Shown: positions 18,831 to 27,986 of the stretch, one piece after another | Numbering within the stretch: position 1 is the first letter of the stretch | Layout: each line of letters starts with the position of its first letter | Source: Rhodanobacteraceae bacterium ZG21-1 | GTDB taxonomy: Bacteria; Pseudomonadota; Gammaproteobacteria; Xanthomonadales; Rhodanobacteraceae | DNA length: 64,000 bases | Assembly: GCA_021390615.1 (NCBI GenBank) | Contig: JAJEJU010000020.1 | Location: 62,001-126,000 of the forward strand | Reading direction: 5' to 3' | Translations under genes and position numbers: made by a program | Notes under the pieces: generated by a model | Seen by the model: the letters and a program-made list of their open reading frames with translations, nothing else | Databases searched by the model: none | Told to the model about the DNA's origin: nothing

Positions 18831-19603
18831 GTCCCGCCCCGACGGCGACGGCGCGTCGCCAGGCCGACCACGGTCATCACCGGCCCGGACAGCAGGTACA
18901 GCCCGAACACCCCGAACAGCACGAACGGCGGGTTCAGCGCCAGCAGCACCAGCAGCAGCAGCAGCGCGATGATCCAGATGAAGGGCACGCGGTCGCGCTC
19001 GCCCATCGGCAGCGACTTGAAGCTGAAATAGCGGAAGCGGCTCACCATCAGCAGGCCGACGATCACCGCCAGCACGCCGGCCAGCGGGGCCACGTCGCTG
19101 CCTTCCGCGTCCAGCTTGTCCATGCACCATACGAACGACATGCACACCGCCGCCGCCGCGGGGCTGGGCAGACCCTGGAAATAGCGCTTGTCGATCACCC
19201 CGACCTGGGTGTTGAAGCGGGCCAGGCGCAACGCGGCGCAGGCGGCGTAGATGAAGGCCGCGGCCCAGCCCAGCTTGCCCCACTGGGGGCCGTAGTCGGC
19301 CAGCGTGCGCAGCGACCAGTTGTACATCACCAGCGACGGCGCCAGGCCGAAGCTGACCAGGTCGGAGAGCGAGTCGTACTGCACGCCGAACTCGCTCTGC
19401 GTGCCGGTGGCGCGCGCCACGCGGCCATCCATGCCGTCCAGCAGGGCCGCCACGAATACCGCGATCGCCGCCTCGCTGTAGCGCGCGCCGATGCTGGCCA
19501 CGATCGCGTAGTAGCCGGCGAACAGCGCCCCGGTGGTGAACAGGTTCGGCAACAAATAGATGCCGCGGTGCCGTGGCGTGCGTACTGGCGTGCTGTCGCT
19601 CAT
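18827..19603 (-). CDS. pssA: CDP-diacylglycerol-serine O-phosphatidyltransferase
   Basis: Membrane enzyme making phosphatidylserine from CDP-diacylglycerol and serine. The 258-residue product has the CDP-alcohol phosphatidyltransferase motif DGMDGRVARATGTQSEFGVQYDSLSD with the expected spacing of Asp, Gly, Arg and Asp residues, and about six to eight membrane spans (YLLPNLFTTGALFAGYYAIVAS, WIIALLLLLVLLAL, LFGVFGLYLLSG). It is the first gene of pssA-holD-rimI. Confidence 0.93.
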   Translation of the reverse strand: MSDSTPVRTPRHRGIYLLPNLFTTGALFAGYYAIVASIGARYSEAAIAVFVAALLDGMDGRVARATGTQSEFGVQYDSLSDLVSFGLAPSLVMYNWSLRTLADYGPQWGKLGWAAAFIYAACAALRLARFNTQVGVIDKRYFQGLPSPAAAAVCMSFVWCMDKLDAEGSDVAPLAGVLAVIVGLLMVSRFRYFSFKSLPMGERDRVPFIWIIALLLLLVLLALNPPFVLFGVFGLYLLSGPVMTVVGLATRRRRRGGT

Positions 19604-19711
19604 GAATCAAACCGTGACCCGAAGCATGCAGTGTAAACCATCCGCCGCTTGAGTCCGGGCGCGGCGGATGCTAACAAGTGTGCCCTCATCTACTGCCGCA
19701 ATGGAAAAACC

Positions 19712-20134
19712 ATGCGCCGCCCCCTGCTTGCCCTCGTGCTGCTGTCGTTCGCGCCCCTGCTGTGCGCCCAGGTCTACAAATGGAAGGACGCCAGCGGCAC
19801 CATGCACTACTCGGAAACCCCGCCCCCCACCGGCACCAAGTACAGCCGGGTCAGCATGAGCGGCCTGACCGACCCGTCCGGGCCTTCCCAAGCGGCCCCA
19901 GCCCCGGCCGCCACCGCGGCGCAGCCGGCGCAGGCCGCAGCGAACAGCCAGGCCGACGCTGCCAGCACCCAGAAAGCCTGCAGCGATCTGCAGCACAACA
20001 TGAGCCAGCTGCAGGGCAGCGGCGCGGTGAGCACGGACGACGGCAAGGGCCACACGACGGCCATGAGCCCCGCCCAGCGCCAGCAGGAGCTGGCCAAGGA
20101 ACAGAGCCAATACCAGCAGTATTGCCTGAAGTAA
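19712..20134 (+). CDS. DUF4124 domain protein, exported
   Basis: A 140-residue protein with a signal peptide (MRRPLLALVLLSFAPLLCAQ) followed by the DUF4124 core VYKWKDASGTMHYSETPPPTGTKYSRV. An Ala/Gln-rich linker and a C-terminal helical segment (SPAQRQQELAKEQSQYQQYC) follow. The domain is periplasmic and of unknown function, very common in Lysobacterales. The start ATG is at 19712. Its last codons merge into a short imperfect repeat (20124-20195). Confidence 0.82.
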   Translation: MRRPLLALVLLSFAPLLCAQVYKWKDASGTMHYSETPPPTGTKYSRVSMSGLTDPSGPSQAAPAPAATAAQPAQAAANSQADAASTQKACSDLQHNMSQLQGSGAVSTDDGKGHTTAMSPAQRQQELAKEQSQYQQYCLK

Positions 20135-20195
20135 TACGGGCCGAAGTCATACGTCCCGAAGTCATGCAGGCCCGGAGTGATACGGCCCGAAGTGA
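20124..20195. repeat. About five imperfect 14-17 bp direct repeats
   Basis: Units resembling CCGAAGTGATACGGGC recur head to tail: CCTGAAGTAATACGGG, CCGAAGTCATACGTC, CCGAAGTCATGCAGGC, CCGGAGTGATACGGC, CCGAAGTGATCCACGGC. The first unit contains the 3' end and TAA stop of the DUF4124 gene, so the array has grown out of, or into, the coding end. Confidence 0.6.
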
Positions 20196-20261
20196 TCCAC
20201 GGCCTGGCCGCCCGTCCTGACCGCCGCTATGGCGATCGGGCGCGGCCGCCGGCCCCGCGGC

Positions 20262-20267
20262 TATAAT
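20262..20267 (+). promoter_or_regulatory. -10 box upstream of proS
   Basis: TATAAT, a perfect sigma-70 -10 hexamer, 29 bases before the proS ATG. I see no good -35 at the right distance in this very GC-rich leader. Confidence 0.4.
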
Positions 20268-20296
20268 CGGCGCTTTTTACCGCCGGATCGAAGCCC

Positions 20297-21994
20297 ATGC
20301 GCCTCAGCCAATTCCACCTGGCCACCGTCAAGGAAGTCCCCGCCGACGCCGAAATCGCCAGCCACCAGCTGATGCTGCGCGCCGGCATGATCCGCAAACT
20401 CGCCTCCGGCCTGTATACCTGGAGCCCGCTCGGCCTGCGCGTGCTGCGCAAGGTCGAGGCGATCGTCCGCGAGGAAATGGACCGCGCCGGCGCGATCGAG
20501 CTGCTGATGCCCTCGGTGCAGCCGCGCGAGCTGTGGGAGGAAACCGGCCGCTGGGAGAAATTCGGCGGCCAACTGCTGAAGATCAAGGACCGCAAGGAGC
20601 AGGAGTTCTGCTACGGCCCGACCCATGAGGAAGTGATCACCGACTTCGCGCGCAACGAGCTGAAGAGCTACAAGCAGCTGCCGGTGAACTTCTACCAGAT
20701 CCAGACCAAGTTCCGCGACGAGATCCGCCCGCGCTTCGGCGTGATGCGTGCACGCGAGTTCCTGATGAAGGACGCCTATTCCTTCCATCTCAGCCAGGAA
20801 TCGCTGGCCGCGACCTACGAGGCGATGTATCAGGCCTACACGCGCATCTTCACCCGCCTCGGCCTGGGCTTCCGCGCGGTGCAGGCCGATACCGGCGCGA
20901 TCGGCGGCAACGCCAGCCACGAGTTCCAGGTGCTGGCCGATTCCGGCGAGGACGCGATCGCCTTCTCCGACGGCTCCGATTACGCGGCCAACATCGAGAA
21001 GGCCGAGGCGCTGGCGCCCTCGATCCAGCGCCCCGCGCCGAGTGCAGCGTTGCAGTTGGTCGATACGCCTACCCAGAAGACCATCGACGAAGTCGCGGCC
21101 TTCCTCGGGGTGGCTCCGCAGCAGTGCGTCAAGACCCTGCTGGTGCGCGGCCGCGACGGCCTGGTGGCGCTGTGCGTGCGCGGCGACCACGAGATCAACG
21201 AGGTGAAGGCCGGCAAGCTGGCCGAGCTGCCGGGCGAATCGGCGCTGGCCTCCGAAGAGGAAATCCTGGCCCTGACCGGCACCCGCCCGGGGTTCCTGGG
21301 CCCGGTCGGCCTGCCCGCCTCGGTGCCGGTCATCGTCGATCGCAGCGCCGCCGTGCTGGCCGACTTCGTCTGCGGCGGCAACCGCGACGGCAGCCACTAC
21401 ACCGGCGCCAACTGGGAGCGCGACGCCCGCGTCACCCGGGTGGAGGATCTGCGCAAGGTGGTCGAGGGCGATCCCTCGCCGGACGGCAAGGGCCTGCTGC
21501 GCATGGCGCGCGGCATCGAAGTCGGCCACGTGTTCCAGCTCGGCAAGAAATACGCGGAAGCGCTGAAGGCCAGCGTGCTCGACGACCAGGGCAAGAGCCA
21601 GGTAATGAGCATGGGCTGCTATGGCATCGGCGTCAGCCGCATCGTCGCCGCGGCGATCGAGCAGCGCCACGACGAAGCCGGCATCGTCTGGCCCGAGGCG
21701 ATGGCGCCCTGGCGCGTCGTGGTGTGCGTCCTCAACCAGCGCAACGTGCCCGAGGTGACCGAGGCCGCCGAGACGCTGTACCGCACGCTGTGCGAGCGCG
21801 GCATCGAAACCGTGCTGGACGATCGCGGCCTGCGCCCCGGCGCGATGTTCGCCGACATGGAGCTGATCGGCATTCCGCACCGGGTGGTGATCAGCGAGCG
21901 CGGCGTCGCCGCCGGCAGCTTCGAATATCGGGGCCGCAGCGACAGCGAAAGCCGCACGCTGTCCGCCGAAGCACTGCTCGAGTTGCTTGCCTGA
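20297..21994 (+). CDS. proS: Prolyl-tRNA synthetase (bacterial type with editing domain)
   Basis: Class II synthetase. The 565-residue product begins [50 protein letters not shown]. It has motif 2 [31 protein letters not shown], an inserted YbaK-like editing domain at about residues 240-380 ([32 protein letters not shown]), and the C-terminal anticodon domain with [13 protein letters not shown]-type sequence. Complete. Confidence 0.97.
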   Translation: MRLSQFHLATVKEVPADAEIASHQLMLRAGMIRKLASGLYTWSPLGLRVLRKVEAIVREEMDRAGAIELLMPSVQPRELWEETGRWEKFGGQLLKIKDRKEQEFCYGPTHEEVITDFARNELKSYKQLPVNFYQIQTKFRDEIRPRFGVMRAREFLMKDAYSFHLSQESLAATYEAMYQAYTRIFTRLGLGFRAVQADTGAIGGNASHEFQVLADSGEDAIAFSDGSDYAANIEKAEALAPSIQRPAPSAALQLVDTPTQKTIDEVAAFLGVAPQQCVKTLLVRGRDGLVALCVRGDHEINEVKAGKLAELPGESALASEEEILALTGTRPGFLGPVGLPASVPVIVDRSAAVLADFVCGGNRDGSHYTGANWERDARVTRVEDLRKVVEGDPSPDGKGLLRMARGIEVGHVFQLGKKYAEALKASVLDDQGKSQVMSMGCYGIGVSRIVAAAIEQRHDEAGIVWPEAMAPWRVVVCVLNQRNVPEVTEAAETLYRTLCERGIETVLDDRGLRPGAMFADMELIGIPHRVVISERGVAAGSFEYRGRSDSESRTLSAEALLELLA

Positions 21995-22004
21995 TTATGA
22001 GCGC

Positions 22005-22028
22005 GCCGCGCCTTCATTAAGGCGCGGC
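22005..22028 (+). terminator. Hairpin 10 bases after proS
   Basis: A perfect 10-bp inverted repeat GCCGCGCCTT / AAGGCGCGGC around a CATT loop, starting 10 bases after the proS stop. It is followed by ATTCGG rather than a T-run, so termination may be partial or need Rho. Confidence 0.55.
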
Positions 22029-22062
22029 ATTCGGCGAGGGGGAGATCGCCGCAGCGTTCGAA

Positions 22063-22076
22063 GCGAATTAATTCGC
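22063..22076. promoter_or_regulatory. Perfect palindrome in the AT-richer leader of the H-NS-like gene
   Basis: GCGAATTAATTCGC is a 14-bp perfect palindrome in the 22.03-22.28 kb leader, which is visibly richer in A+T than its surroundings. It may be an operator or part of an autoregulatory silencer region; this is inference only. Confidence 0.3.
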
Positions 22077-22280
22077 CATTCGTCTAAATTCGAGCGCCGG
22101 CCCTGCATATCGCAATAGCCCAAGCCGGGCTAATTCGACCGGCCGATTTTCGAAGCCTGCGGGTAATTGCCGTGATTTTGCATTCGGTCGCCACTTCGGC
22201 CAGAATTGCACCGGCATTAAGGACTTTCGCCAATCCATTATTCGACGGAACAAGCTGTCACCCCACCCCGGAGTTAAAAC

Positions 22281-22604
22281 ATGGCTGTCGATATCAAGAA
22301 TCTGAATCACAATCAGCTGAACGAGCTGATCAGCAAGGCGCAGCTGCGCCAGACCGAACTGCGCAAGGAAAAGGTTTCCAAACTGCGTGAGAAGGTTCAC
22401 GCGCTGATCAAGGCCGAGGGTTATACCTTCGACGACATTTTCGGCGCCACCCGCGCCAAGGGTCGCCGCAGCACCGGCACGGTCGCGCCGAAGTACCGCA
22501 ACCCGGCCAATCCGGAGCAGATGTGGACCGGGCGGGGCAAGCGTCCGCGCTGGTTCAACGAAGCGCTGAAGGCCGGCAAGAAGGAAAAGGATCTGGCGAT
22601 CTAA
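22281..22604 (+). CDS. H-NS family nucleoid-associated protein
   Basis: A 107-residue H-NS histone-like protein. An N-terminal coiled-coil oligomerisation region (NQLNELISKAQLRQTELRKEKVSKLREKVHALIKAEGYTFDDIF) is followed by a basic linker (RAKGRRST) and the C-terminal DNA-binding motif PEQMWTGRGKRPRWFNEAL, the family's TWTGRGRxPxW signature. Such proteins silence AT-rich acquired DNA. The RBS GGAG is 7 bases before the ATG at 22281. An intrinsic terminator follows. Confidence 0.92.
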   Translation: MAVDIKNLNHNQLNELISKAQLRQTELRKEKVSKLREKVHALIKAEGYTFDDIFGATRAKGRRSTGTVAPKYRNPANPEQMWTGRGKRPRWFNEALKAGKKEKDLAI

Positions 22605-22634
22605 TCGCCAAGCTCCGCAGCAATGCAACAAAAG

Positions 22635-22662
22635 CGCCGGCCTCGAGCCGGCGTATTATTTT
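22635..22662 (+). terminator. Intrinsic terminator after the H-NS-like gene
   Basis: CGCCGGC-CTCGA-GCCGGCG (7-bp perfect stem) followed directly by TATTATTTT. It lies between convergent genes. Confidence 0.8.
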
Positions 22663-22699
22663 GCGCCGGCGCCCGGATCGATTAACTCGGCCGGCGCGC

Positions 22700-23959
22700 T
22701 CACAGCGAACGCCGCGGCGAAATCAGCAGATCGCCGAACAGCAGCCCGGCCACCAGCGACACCAGCAAGGTAATCAGCAGCACGCCGGTATCCATGCCGA
22801 GCGTGGCGTCGTGCTCCATCAGATAGGACACGCTGCGAAAGCCCACGCTGCCCGGCACCAGCAGAATGATGCCCGGCTCGCGAATCACCGCGCCGGGCCG
22901 GTGTGCGAATCGCGCGTAGACATTGGCCAGGGCGCCCAGCAGCAGGCCGCCGAGAAAGACGCCGAACGGCGCGGCCGGAATGGTGCCCGCGATAATCCCG
23001 CCCCAGCGCGTGGCGAGATAGCCGAGCACCACCGCCAGCATCACCACCAGCCAGTCGCGCCGGGCGGCGCGGAACAGGATGGCGAAGCCGAAGGCGCCGA
23101 CCAGCAGGGCCGGCACGTCGGTCCAGGAAGGCAGCGGCGGCAACGCGAAGTCGCGCGCCTGGATGCCCACCGCCTCGCATACCTGGGTGGCCGCCAGGGT
23201 GCCGAAGGTAAGCTTGAGCAAGGTGGAGACGGCGCCGCCCATGCGCGCCATGCCGGCCACCAGATGCTGGCTGGAGATCTCGCGCACCGCCGTGGTCAGG
23301 GCCATGCCCGGCACCAGCACGATCAGGCTGGCCAGTACCACCGACTTGATCGCCAGCGGCACCACGAAGGCGCTGACCACGGTGGCGACCGTGGTGGCCA
23401 CCATCGCGCTGATCGCGTCGCTGGCCACCGCCAGCCGCGGCCGCGTGGCCGAGAGCACGGTGATCCCGCCGATGATCAGGCCGATCAGCGCCGCCGTGAC
23501 CAGGTCGGGCCACGAGCTGTGCAGCAGCAGCGCCACCACGCTGGCCGCCGACAGGCCATAGCTGGCGATCAGCCCGGCCTGGGCGCGCCGGGTGTCCGGC
23601 AGGCCCAGCGTGCGCAGCAGGCGAAAGCCTTCGCGCAGATCCAGTTCGCCGGCAATGACGCGGTCGGCGATCGTGTCAGCCTGGCACAGGCGTGCCAGGT
23701 TGACGTCGCCGGGCGGCAGGCGCACCACTTGAGTGACCTTGGCCAGCGCCTCCTCGCCCTGCACCAGCTCGGCGAAGGACACGATGATGGCGGTCGGGCT
23801 GGACCACACCTCGGCATTCAGGCCCAGCCGCTGCGCGGAGCCGGCGATGGCCATCTCCAGACGGGGCGACGAAGTGCCGTACTGGTGCAGCCGCCGTGCC
23901 AGTTCGAGCAGGAAGGCAATGCGCAGGTCCTCCGGCACCACCGCGGACGGACTGTTCAT
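22700..23959 (-). CDS. ThrE-type threonine/serine exporter family protein
   Basis: A 419-residue inner-membrane protein that fuses both halves of the ThrE family. The N-terminal ThrE domain has LARRLHQYGTSSPRLEMAIAGSAQRLGL and ADRVIAGELDLREG; about ten membrane spans follow. The second half includes VLVPGSVGFRSVSYLMEHDATLGMDTGVLL, typical of the ThrE_2 part. Family members export L-threonine and L-serine by proton exchange. The start is ATG at 23959. Confidence 0.88.
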   Translation of the reverse strand: MNSPSAVVPEDLRIAFLLELARRLHQYGTSSPRLEMAIAGSAQRLGLNAEVWSSPTAIIVSFAELVQGEEALAKVTQVVRLPPGDVNLARLCQADTIADRVIAGELDLREGFRLLRTLGLPDTRRAQAGLIASYGLSAASVVALLLHSSWPDLVTAALIGLIIGGITVLSATRPRLAVASDAISAMVATTVATVVSAFVVPLAIKSVVLASLIVLVPGMALTTAVREISSQHLVAGMARMGGAVSTLLKLTFGTLAATQVCEAVGIQARDFALPPLPSWTDVPALLVGAFGFAILFRAARRDWLVVMLAVVLGYLATRWGGIIAGTIPAAPFGVFLGGLLLGALANVYARFAHRPGAVIREPGIILLVPGSVGFRSVSYLMEHDATLGMDTGVLLITLLVSLVAGLLFGDLLISPRRSL

Positions 23960-24151
23960 GCCGCCCCCAGGGCGCGACGAGGAAGACGGGGCAAGGGCGG
24001 CATCGGCAGGAGTGCGGGCGGCATGGCAGGCAAACAGAGGCGGGAGCTCATTCTCGCCGGGAACGAGCGGTTTGAATACGCGCGCCGCATGACGCCGGCC
24101 CTCGCAAGGCCGCGGGCCTGCGGCTCCGCGATCACCTGACGCCGCGCTGCA

Positions 24152-24589
24152 CTAGGCAGCTGCTCGCACCAGCAAGGTGGCGCCGTCGACCGCCACCACC
24201 TCTACCGTGGCGCCGAGCGGCAGGTCCGGCCCGCTGACCAGCCATTGCCCGTCGCCGACAGCCGCCTTGCCGCGCCCGTTGACGATCGCCTCGGCCAGCA
24301 CGTAGCGGCGCCCGACCAACTGCTCGCCGCGACGATTGAGCGGCTCGCCGGCGGGCTGTTCGCGCGCCAGGCGCGGCCGCAGCAGGTAGGCATAGGCCAC
24401 GCAGGCCAGCAGCGCGAGCACGGCGAAGACCAGCGCCTGCGCCAGCAGGGGCAGCCCCGGGAACAGCAGCAGCACGGCACCGGTCAGCGCCGCGCCGATG
24501 CCGATCCACAACATGAAATAGCCCGGCATGGCCACTTCGGCCCCGATCAGCAGCAAGGCCACGATCCACCACAGGTAATGCCCGACCAT
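24152..24589 (-). CDS. NfeD-like membrane protein
   Basis: A 145-residue protein with three membrane spans (YLWWIVALLLIGAEVAMPGYFMLWIGIGAALTGAVLLLFP and ALVFAVLALLACVAYAYLL) and a C-terminal OB-fold domain (GEQLVGRRYVLAEAIVNGRGKAAVGDGQWLVSGPDLPLGATVEVVAVDGATLLV). NfeD proteins partner SPFH-domain proteins, and the upstream neighbour is exactly that, 54 bases away. YbbK/QmcA pairs of this kind organise membrane microdomains. Confidence 0.88.
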   Translation of the reverse strand: MVGHYLWWIVALLLIGAEVAMPGYFMLWIGIGAALTGAVLLLFPGLPLLAQALVFAVLALLACVAYAYLLRPRLAREQPAGEPLNRRGEQLVGRRYVLAEAIVNGRGKAAVGDGQWLVSGPDLPLGATVEVVAVDGATLLVRAAA

Positions 24590-24643
24590 GTTCCCTCCTT
24601 CCGTGACGGCGCGTTCGCCGCCCCGTCGTTTCGGCCCAGCCGC

Positions 24644-25606
24644 TCAGCGCGGCGGCGGCACCCGCGGCAGCGCCGTGCCAGCGCCGGCCTGCTGCTGGCC
24701 CAGCGATTCCTTGGCCAGCTCGGCGATGCCCGCCAGCGAGCCGAGCACGCCGGTGGCTTCGATCGGCAGCAGCAGCATCTTCTGGTTGGGCGACTGCGCA
24801 ATCACCTTCAGCGCGTCGACGTAGTTGTTGGCGACGAAGTAGTTCAGCGCATTGACGTTGCCGGAGGCGATCGCCTGCGAGACCAGGGTGGTCGCCTTGG
24901 CTTCCGCCTCGGCCGAACGCTCGCGCGCCTCGGCCGCGCGGAACGCGGCCTCGCGCTTGCCTTCGGCGGCAAGGATGGCGGACTGCTTCTCGCCGTCGGC
25001 CTTGAGGATCGCCGCCTGGCGGAAGCCCTCGGCCTCCAGGATGTTGGCGCGCTTCTCGCGCTCGGCCTTCATCTGCCGCGCCATCGAGTCGACCAGGTCG
25101 CGCGGCGGCGCGATGTCCTTGATCTCGATGCGGTTGACCTTGACGCCCCAGGGATGGGTCGCTTCGTCCACCACGCGCAGCAGCTGCGCATTGATCGCAT
25201 CGCGCTTGCTCAGGCTTTCGTCCAGATCCATCGAGCCGAGCACGGTGCGGATATTGGTCATCACCAGCGCCAGCGAGGCCTGCTGCAGATTGGCCACCTC
25301 ATAGGCGGCCTTCGACGCGTCCAGCACCTGGTAGAACACCACGCCGTCGACGCGCACCACCGCGTTGTCCTTGGTGATCACGTCCTGCGATGGCACCTCC
25401 AGCACCTGCTCCATCATGTTCATCTTGCGCCCGACCGTCTGGTACACCGGGATCAGAAAGTGCAGCCCCGGCGTCAAGGTGCGCGTGTAGCGCCCGAAGG
25501 TCTCCACCGTCCATTCATAGCCCTGCGGCACGATGCGCACCAGCTTGGCCAGCACGATCACCACCACGACCACCAGCACCAACGCGACGACGCTGCCCAT
25601 GCCCAT
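24644..25606 (-). CDS. qmcA: SPFH/stomatin-family membrane protein (QmcA-like)
   Basis: A 320-residue single-span protein ([22 protein letters not shown] at about residues 6-26) with the SPFH domain starting [31 protein letters not shown] long Ala/Glu/Lys-rich helix ([31 protein letters not shown]) and [17 protein letters not shown] follow. It matches QmcA/YbbK. GGGAGGGAGC precedes the two candidate ATGs at 25606 and 25600. First gene of the SPFH-NfeD pair. Confidence 0.92.
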   Translation of the reverse strand: MGMGSVVALVLVVVVVIVLAKLVRIVPQGYEWTVETFGRYTRTLTPGLHFLIPVYQTVGRKMNMMEQVLEVPSQDVITKDNAVVRVDGVVFYQVLDASKAAYEVANLQQASLALVMTNIRTVLGSMDLDESLSKRDAINAQLLRVVDEATHPWGVKVNRIEIKDIAPPRDLVDSMARQMKAEREKRANILEAEGFRQAAILKADGEKQSAILAAEGKREAAFRAAEARERSAEAEAKATTLVSQAIASGNVNALNYFVANNYVDALKVIAQSPNQKMLLLPIEATGVLGSLAGIAELAKESLGQQQAGAGTALPRVPPPR

Positions 25607-25929
25607 GCTCCCTCCCTCTCGTTGCATCCAGTATAGGCCAGGCCTGCAAAGCTCCCGTTAGAAATGCGTCGGTGCATGCCGGGCATGTGGAAGATGCGCC
25701 AGGCACATGACGCAGCCCGCCAGACTCCAATGCCAGACGAGCCACGCAGCGCAACAGCAGGCGGCCCCAGCAGGGCCCTTCAGTTCGATTCGGCAATGAC
25801 CGGTGCGGCCAGCGCGCAGCTCAGCGATGTCTTGATCCGTCGCCCCGCCAGACCGCCGGCTTGGCCTGCGTTCCTTCCCGCGGGCAAGGGCGGACAACGC
25901 CAATCAAGCTGCGATGGACCCATCCGTGC
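25607..25929. other. 323-base gap between the SPFH gene and the sensor-kinase gene
   Basis: No gene-like frame. It contains the end of the minus-strand exporter locus and the promoter region of qmcA. A GTTCGATTC string at about 25783 resembles a tRNA T-loop, but no cloverleaf can be built around it. Confidence 0.45.
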
Positions 25930-27327
25930 TCAGGCCGCATGGGCCAGCGGCAGCACCAGACTCACCCGCAGGCCGCCCGACTCGCGATTGGCCAGGGTGA
26001 CGCGGCCGCCGTGCGCTTCGGCGATCTCGCGCGCCAGCGCCAGTCCCAGCCCGGTGCCGGAGCGCTTGGTCGAATAGAACGGCAGCAGCGCCTGGGCCAG
26101 CACCGCTTCGCTCATGCCGGGGCCGCGATCCGCCACTTCGATGCGCAGCTCGCGGGCCACCGTGACCAGCGCGAGCGTCACGCCATCCTCAGGACCACCC
26201 GCCTCGTGCGCGTTCTTGATCAGGTTGATCAGCACCTGCTCGATCTGCACCGGATCGAACCAGCCCGGCTGCTTCGGCGGCTCGCCACGCAGCTCGAAGC
26301 GGCAGTGCAGCGCCAGCCCTTCCAGGAACGGCTCCCACGCCACGTTGGCGCAGCGCGGCGCAGGCAGCTTGGCGAAGCTGGCGTAGCCGGCGATGAAATC
26401 ATGCAGGTGACGGGCGCGCTCGCCGATGGTGGCGAACACGCCGGGCAGCCGTGCGGTGTCGCCGCGCCGGGCCAGCTCGGCGCCGGAGTGCGCCAGCGAG
26501 GAGATCGGCGCCAGCGAGTTGTTGAGCTCGTGGCTGAGCACGCGGATCACCCGCTTCCACGCCGCCACCTCTTGCCGCGACAGCTCGCGCGTCATGCGCC
26601 GGAACAGCTGCAGGCGGTGCGGCCGTCCCTGCAGGCGAAAGCCGCGCTGCGACAGATGGAAGGTCTCCTCGTTGCCGTCCATTTCGACGTTGAGCAAGGT
26701 GTCCTCGCCGCTCTCGGCGGCCAGGCGCAGCGCCTCCGGCACGCGCGTCAGCAGGCTGGAGAACTCCAGGCCGTGCAGGCTGCGCCCGTCGTTGAACAGA
26801 TGGCGCGCGGCGATATTGGCGTAGGCGACATGGCCGCCGGCGTCGGTGAGCACCAGGGCCACCGGGGTGTTCTGCACCACCGTATCGAGCAGCAATTCAC
26901 GCTGCGCCAGATGCTGGCGCTGCTCGCGCAGGGTCTGGCCCAGCGCGTTGTGCATGCGGATCAGCCGGCCCAGCTCGTCGCCGCGATCGGCGACGATGGA
27001 AAAACTGAAGTCGCCGTCGCGGTAGCTCGCCACCGCGCCTTCCAGCGCGCGCAGCAGGCGACTCAGCGGCGCCATCACCACGTGCGCCAGCCACAAAGCC
27101 AGCGGCAGCAGCAGCAACAGGGTCAGCAGCAGTCCGCTCCAGGCGCCGAGCGGATGCGCCGCCGGCTCGTGCAGGCCCAGCTCCTGGTTGAACGCCTGCA
27201 GCAGCTGCGGCAGCGGCCACTGGGTGATGCCGACGTAGATCAGCGCGCCGCTCACCGCGGCCGCGCCCAGCAGCAGGGTCAGCCGCACGCGCAGCGAATT
27301 GAGCCAGCCCAGCCCCAGACCTGTCAT
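25930..27327 (-). CDS. Sensor histidine kinase (NtrY-like), partner of the sigma-54 activator
   Basis: A 465-residue inner-membrane kinase. Two membrane spans (about residues 17-34 and 64-82) enclose a short periplasmic loop, then come HAMP (about 85-135), a PAS domain (about 145-245; NTPVALVLTDAGGHVAYANIAAR), the DHp box IRVLSHELNNSLAPI with phospho-acceptor His266, and a HATPase domain with LINLIKNAHEAGG, DRGPGM and GTGLGLALAREIAEAHGG. It is the last gene of the minus-strand locus, 37 bases after the small proline-rich gene. It presumably phosphorylates the activator encoded just upstream. Confidence 0.92.
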   Translation of the reverse strand: MTGLGLGWLNSLRVRLTLLLGAAAVSGALIYVGITQWPLPQLLQAFNQELGLHEPAAHPLGAWSGLLLTLLLLLPLALWLAHVVMAPLSRLLRALEGAVASYRDGDFSFSIVADRGDELGRLIRMHNALGQTLREQRQHLAQRELLLDTVVQNTPVALVLTDAGGHVAYANIAARHLFNDGRSLHGLEFSSLLTRVPEALRLAAESGEDTLLNVEMDGNEETFHLSQRGFRLQGRPHRLQLFRRMTRELSRQEVAAWKRVIRVLSHELNNSLAPISSLAHSGAELARRGDTARLPGVFATIGERARHLHDFIAGYASFAKLPAPRCANVAWEPFLEGLALHCRFELRGEPPKQPGWFDPVQIEQVLINLIKNAHEAGGPEDGVTLALVTVARELRIEVADRGPGMSEAVLAQALLPFYSTKRSGTGLGLALAREIAEAHGGRVTLANRESGGLRVSLVLPLAHAA

Positions 27328-27364
27328 GCCTGGCCTCACCGGCGCGGACGATCGACGCGCGCAA

Positions 27365-27697
27365 TCAGCGGCATGCAGGATTTCGCGGATTGACCGGGCA
27401 GTCCACCGGTGGCCTGCCGTCCTGGCCGATCGACGCGCTGCCTGAGATCGGCGCCTTGCCCGACGGGTCGGCCGGCGGTGGCGGTGCGGGGGGCTGCGGC
27501 CGCTTGTCGGTGAACTTGAAATGCTTGCTCGACGAGTCGCTGCCCAGCCGCGGGGTACTCCGATAGCTGGCGCTGCCGCTGTGTGCGGGCTGCGCGCTCC
27601 AGGTGTCGCTGAGGCCGGTGGCGGGCGGCGCCGATTGTGCCGAAACCGCGCCGACGACCAGGCCGAGCAGGAGTAGAACGACAGGACGGTGGCGCAT
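27365..27697 (-). CDS. Small exported proline-rich protein, function unknown
   Basis: A 110-residue protein with a clear signal peptide (MRHRPVVLLLLGLVVGAVSA). Its low-complexity mature part contains HFKFTDKRPQPPAPPPPADPSGKAPISGSASIGQDGRPP and ends with two cysteines (CPVNPRNPACR). No family recognised. It lies between the activator and kinase genes, separated by 289 bases from the former and 37 from the latter, so it may be co-expressed with the kinase and could influence its sensing; that is speculation from position. Confidence 0.65.
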   Translation of the reverse strand: MRHRPVVLLLLGLVVGAVSAQSAPPATGLSDTWSAQPAHSGSASYRSTPRLGSDSSSKHFKFTDKRPQPPAPPPPADPSGKAPISGSASIGQDGRPPVDCPVNPRNPACR

Positions 27698-27780
27698 GGC
27701 TGCATTCCTCGTGGGCGAAGCCTGTGGCGGGGCCACCATCTTAGAACCTGCTCCGGATGTTCCAATAGTCACATCGTGTC

Positions 27781-27791
27781 GTCCGCGGACA
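27781..27791. promoter_or_regulatory. Possible second enhancer site for the sigma-54 activator
   Basis: GTCCGCGGACA reproduces 11 of the 12 bases of the palindrome found upstream of the sigma-54 promoter at 51106-51117. It lies 84 bases upstream of the small proline-rich gene. I found no correctly spaced -24/-12 element beside it, so it may be a chance GC-rich palindrome. Confidence 0.3.
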
Positions 27792-27986
27792 TTCGCAGGA
27801 CGGAGAGCCGCGGAGCCTCGCTCGCTTGCCCGCCTCCGCGAGCCATCATCCGACCGGTGGTCGGCCTCCCCGCCTCCCTGGCCGGGATGCAGGCGGCTCC
27901 CGCTGCGCGGCGCGAACTGCCGTGGGCGGCGCCAACCACGAGGGTCGCTGCAGCGCCTGTTGCCGCAGGCGACCTCTTGCCTCGAG

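Noticed and set aside
25770-25800. GTTCGATTC resembling a tRNA T-arm
   Set aside because: No acceptor, D or anticodon stems can be placed at the correct distances.
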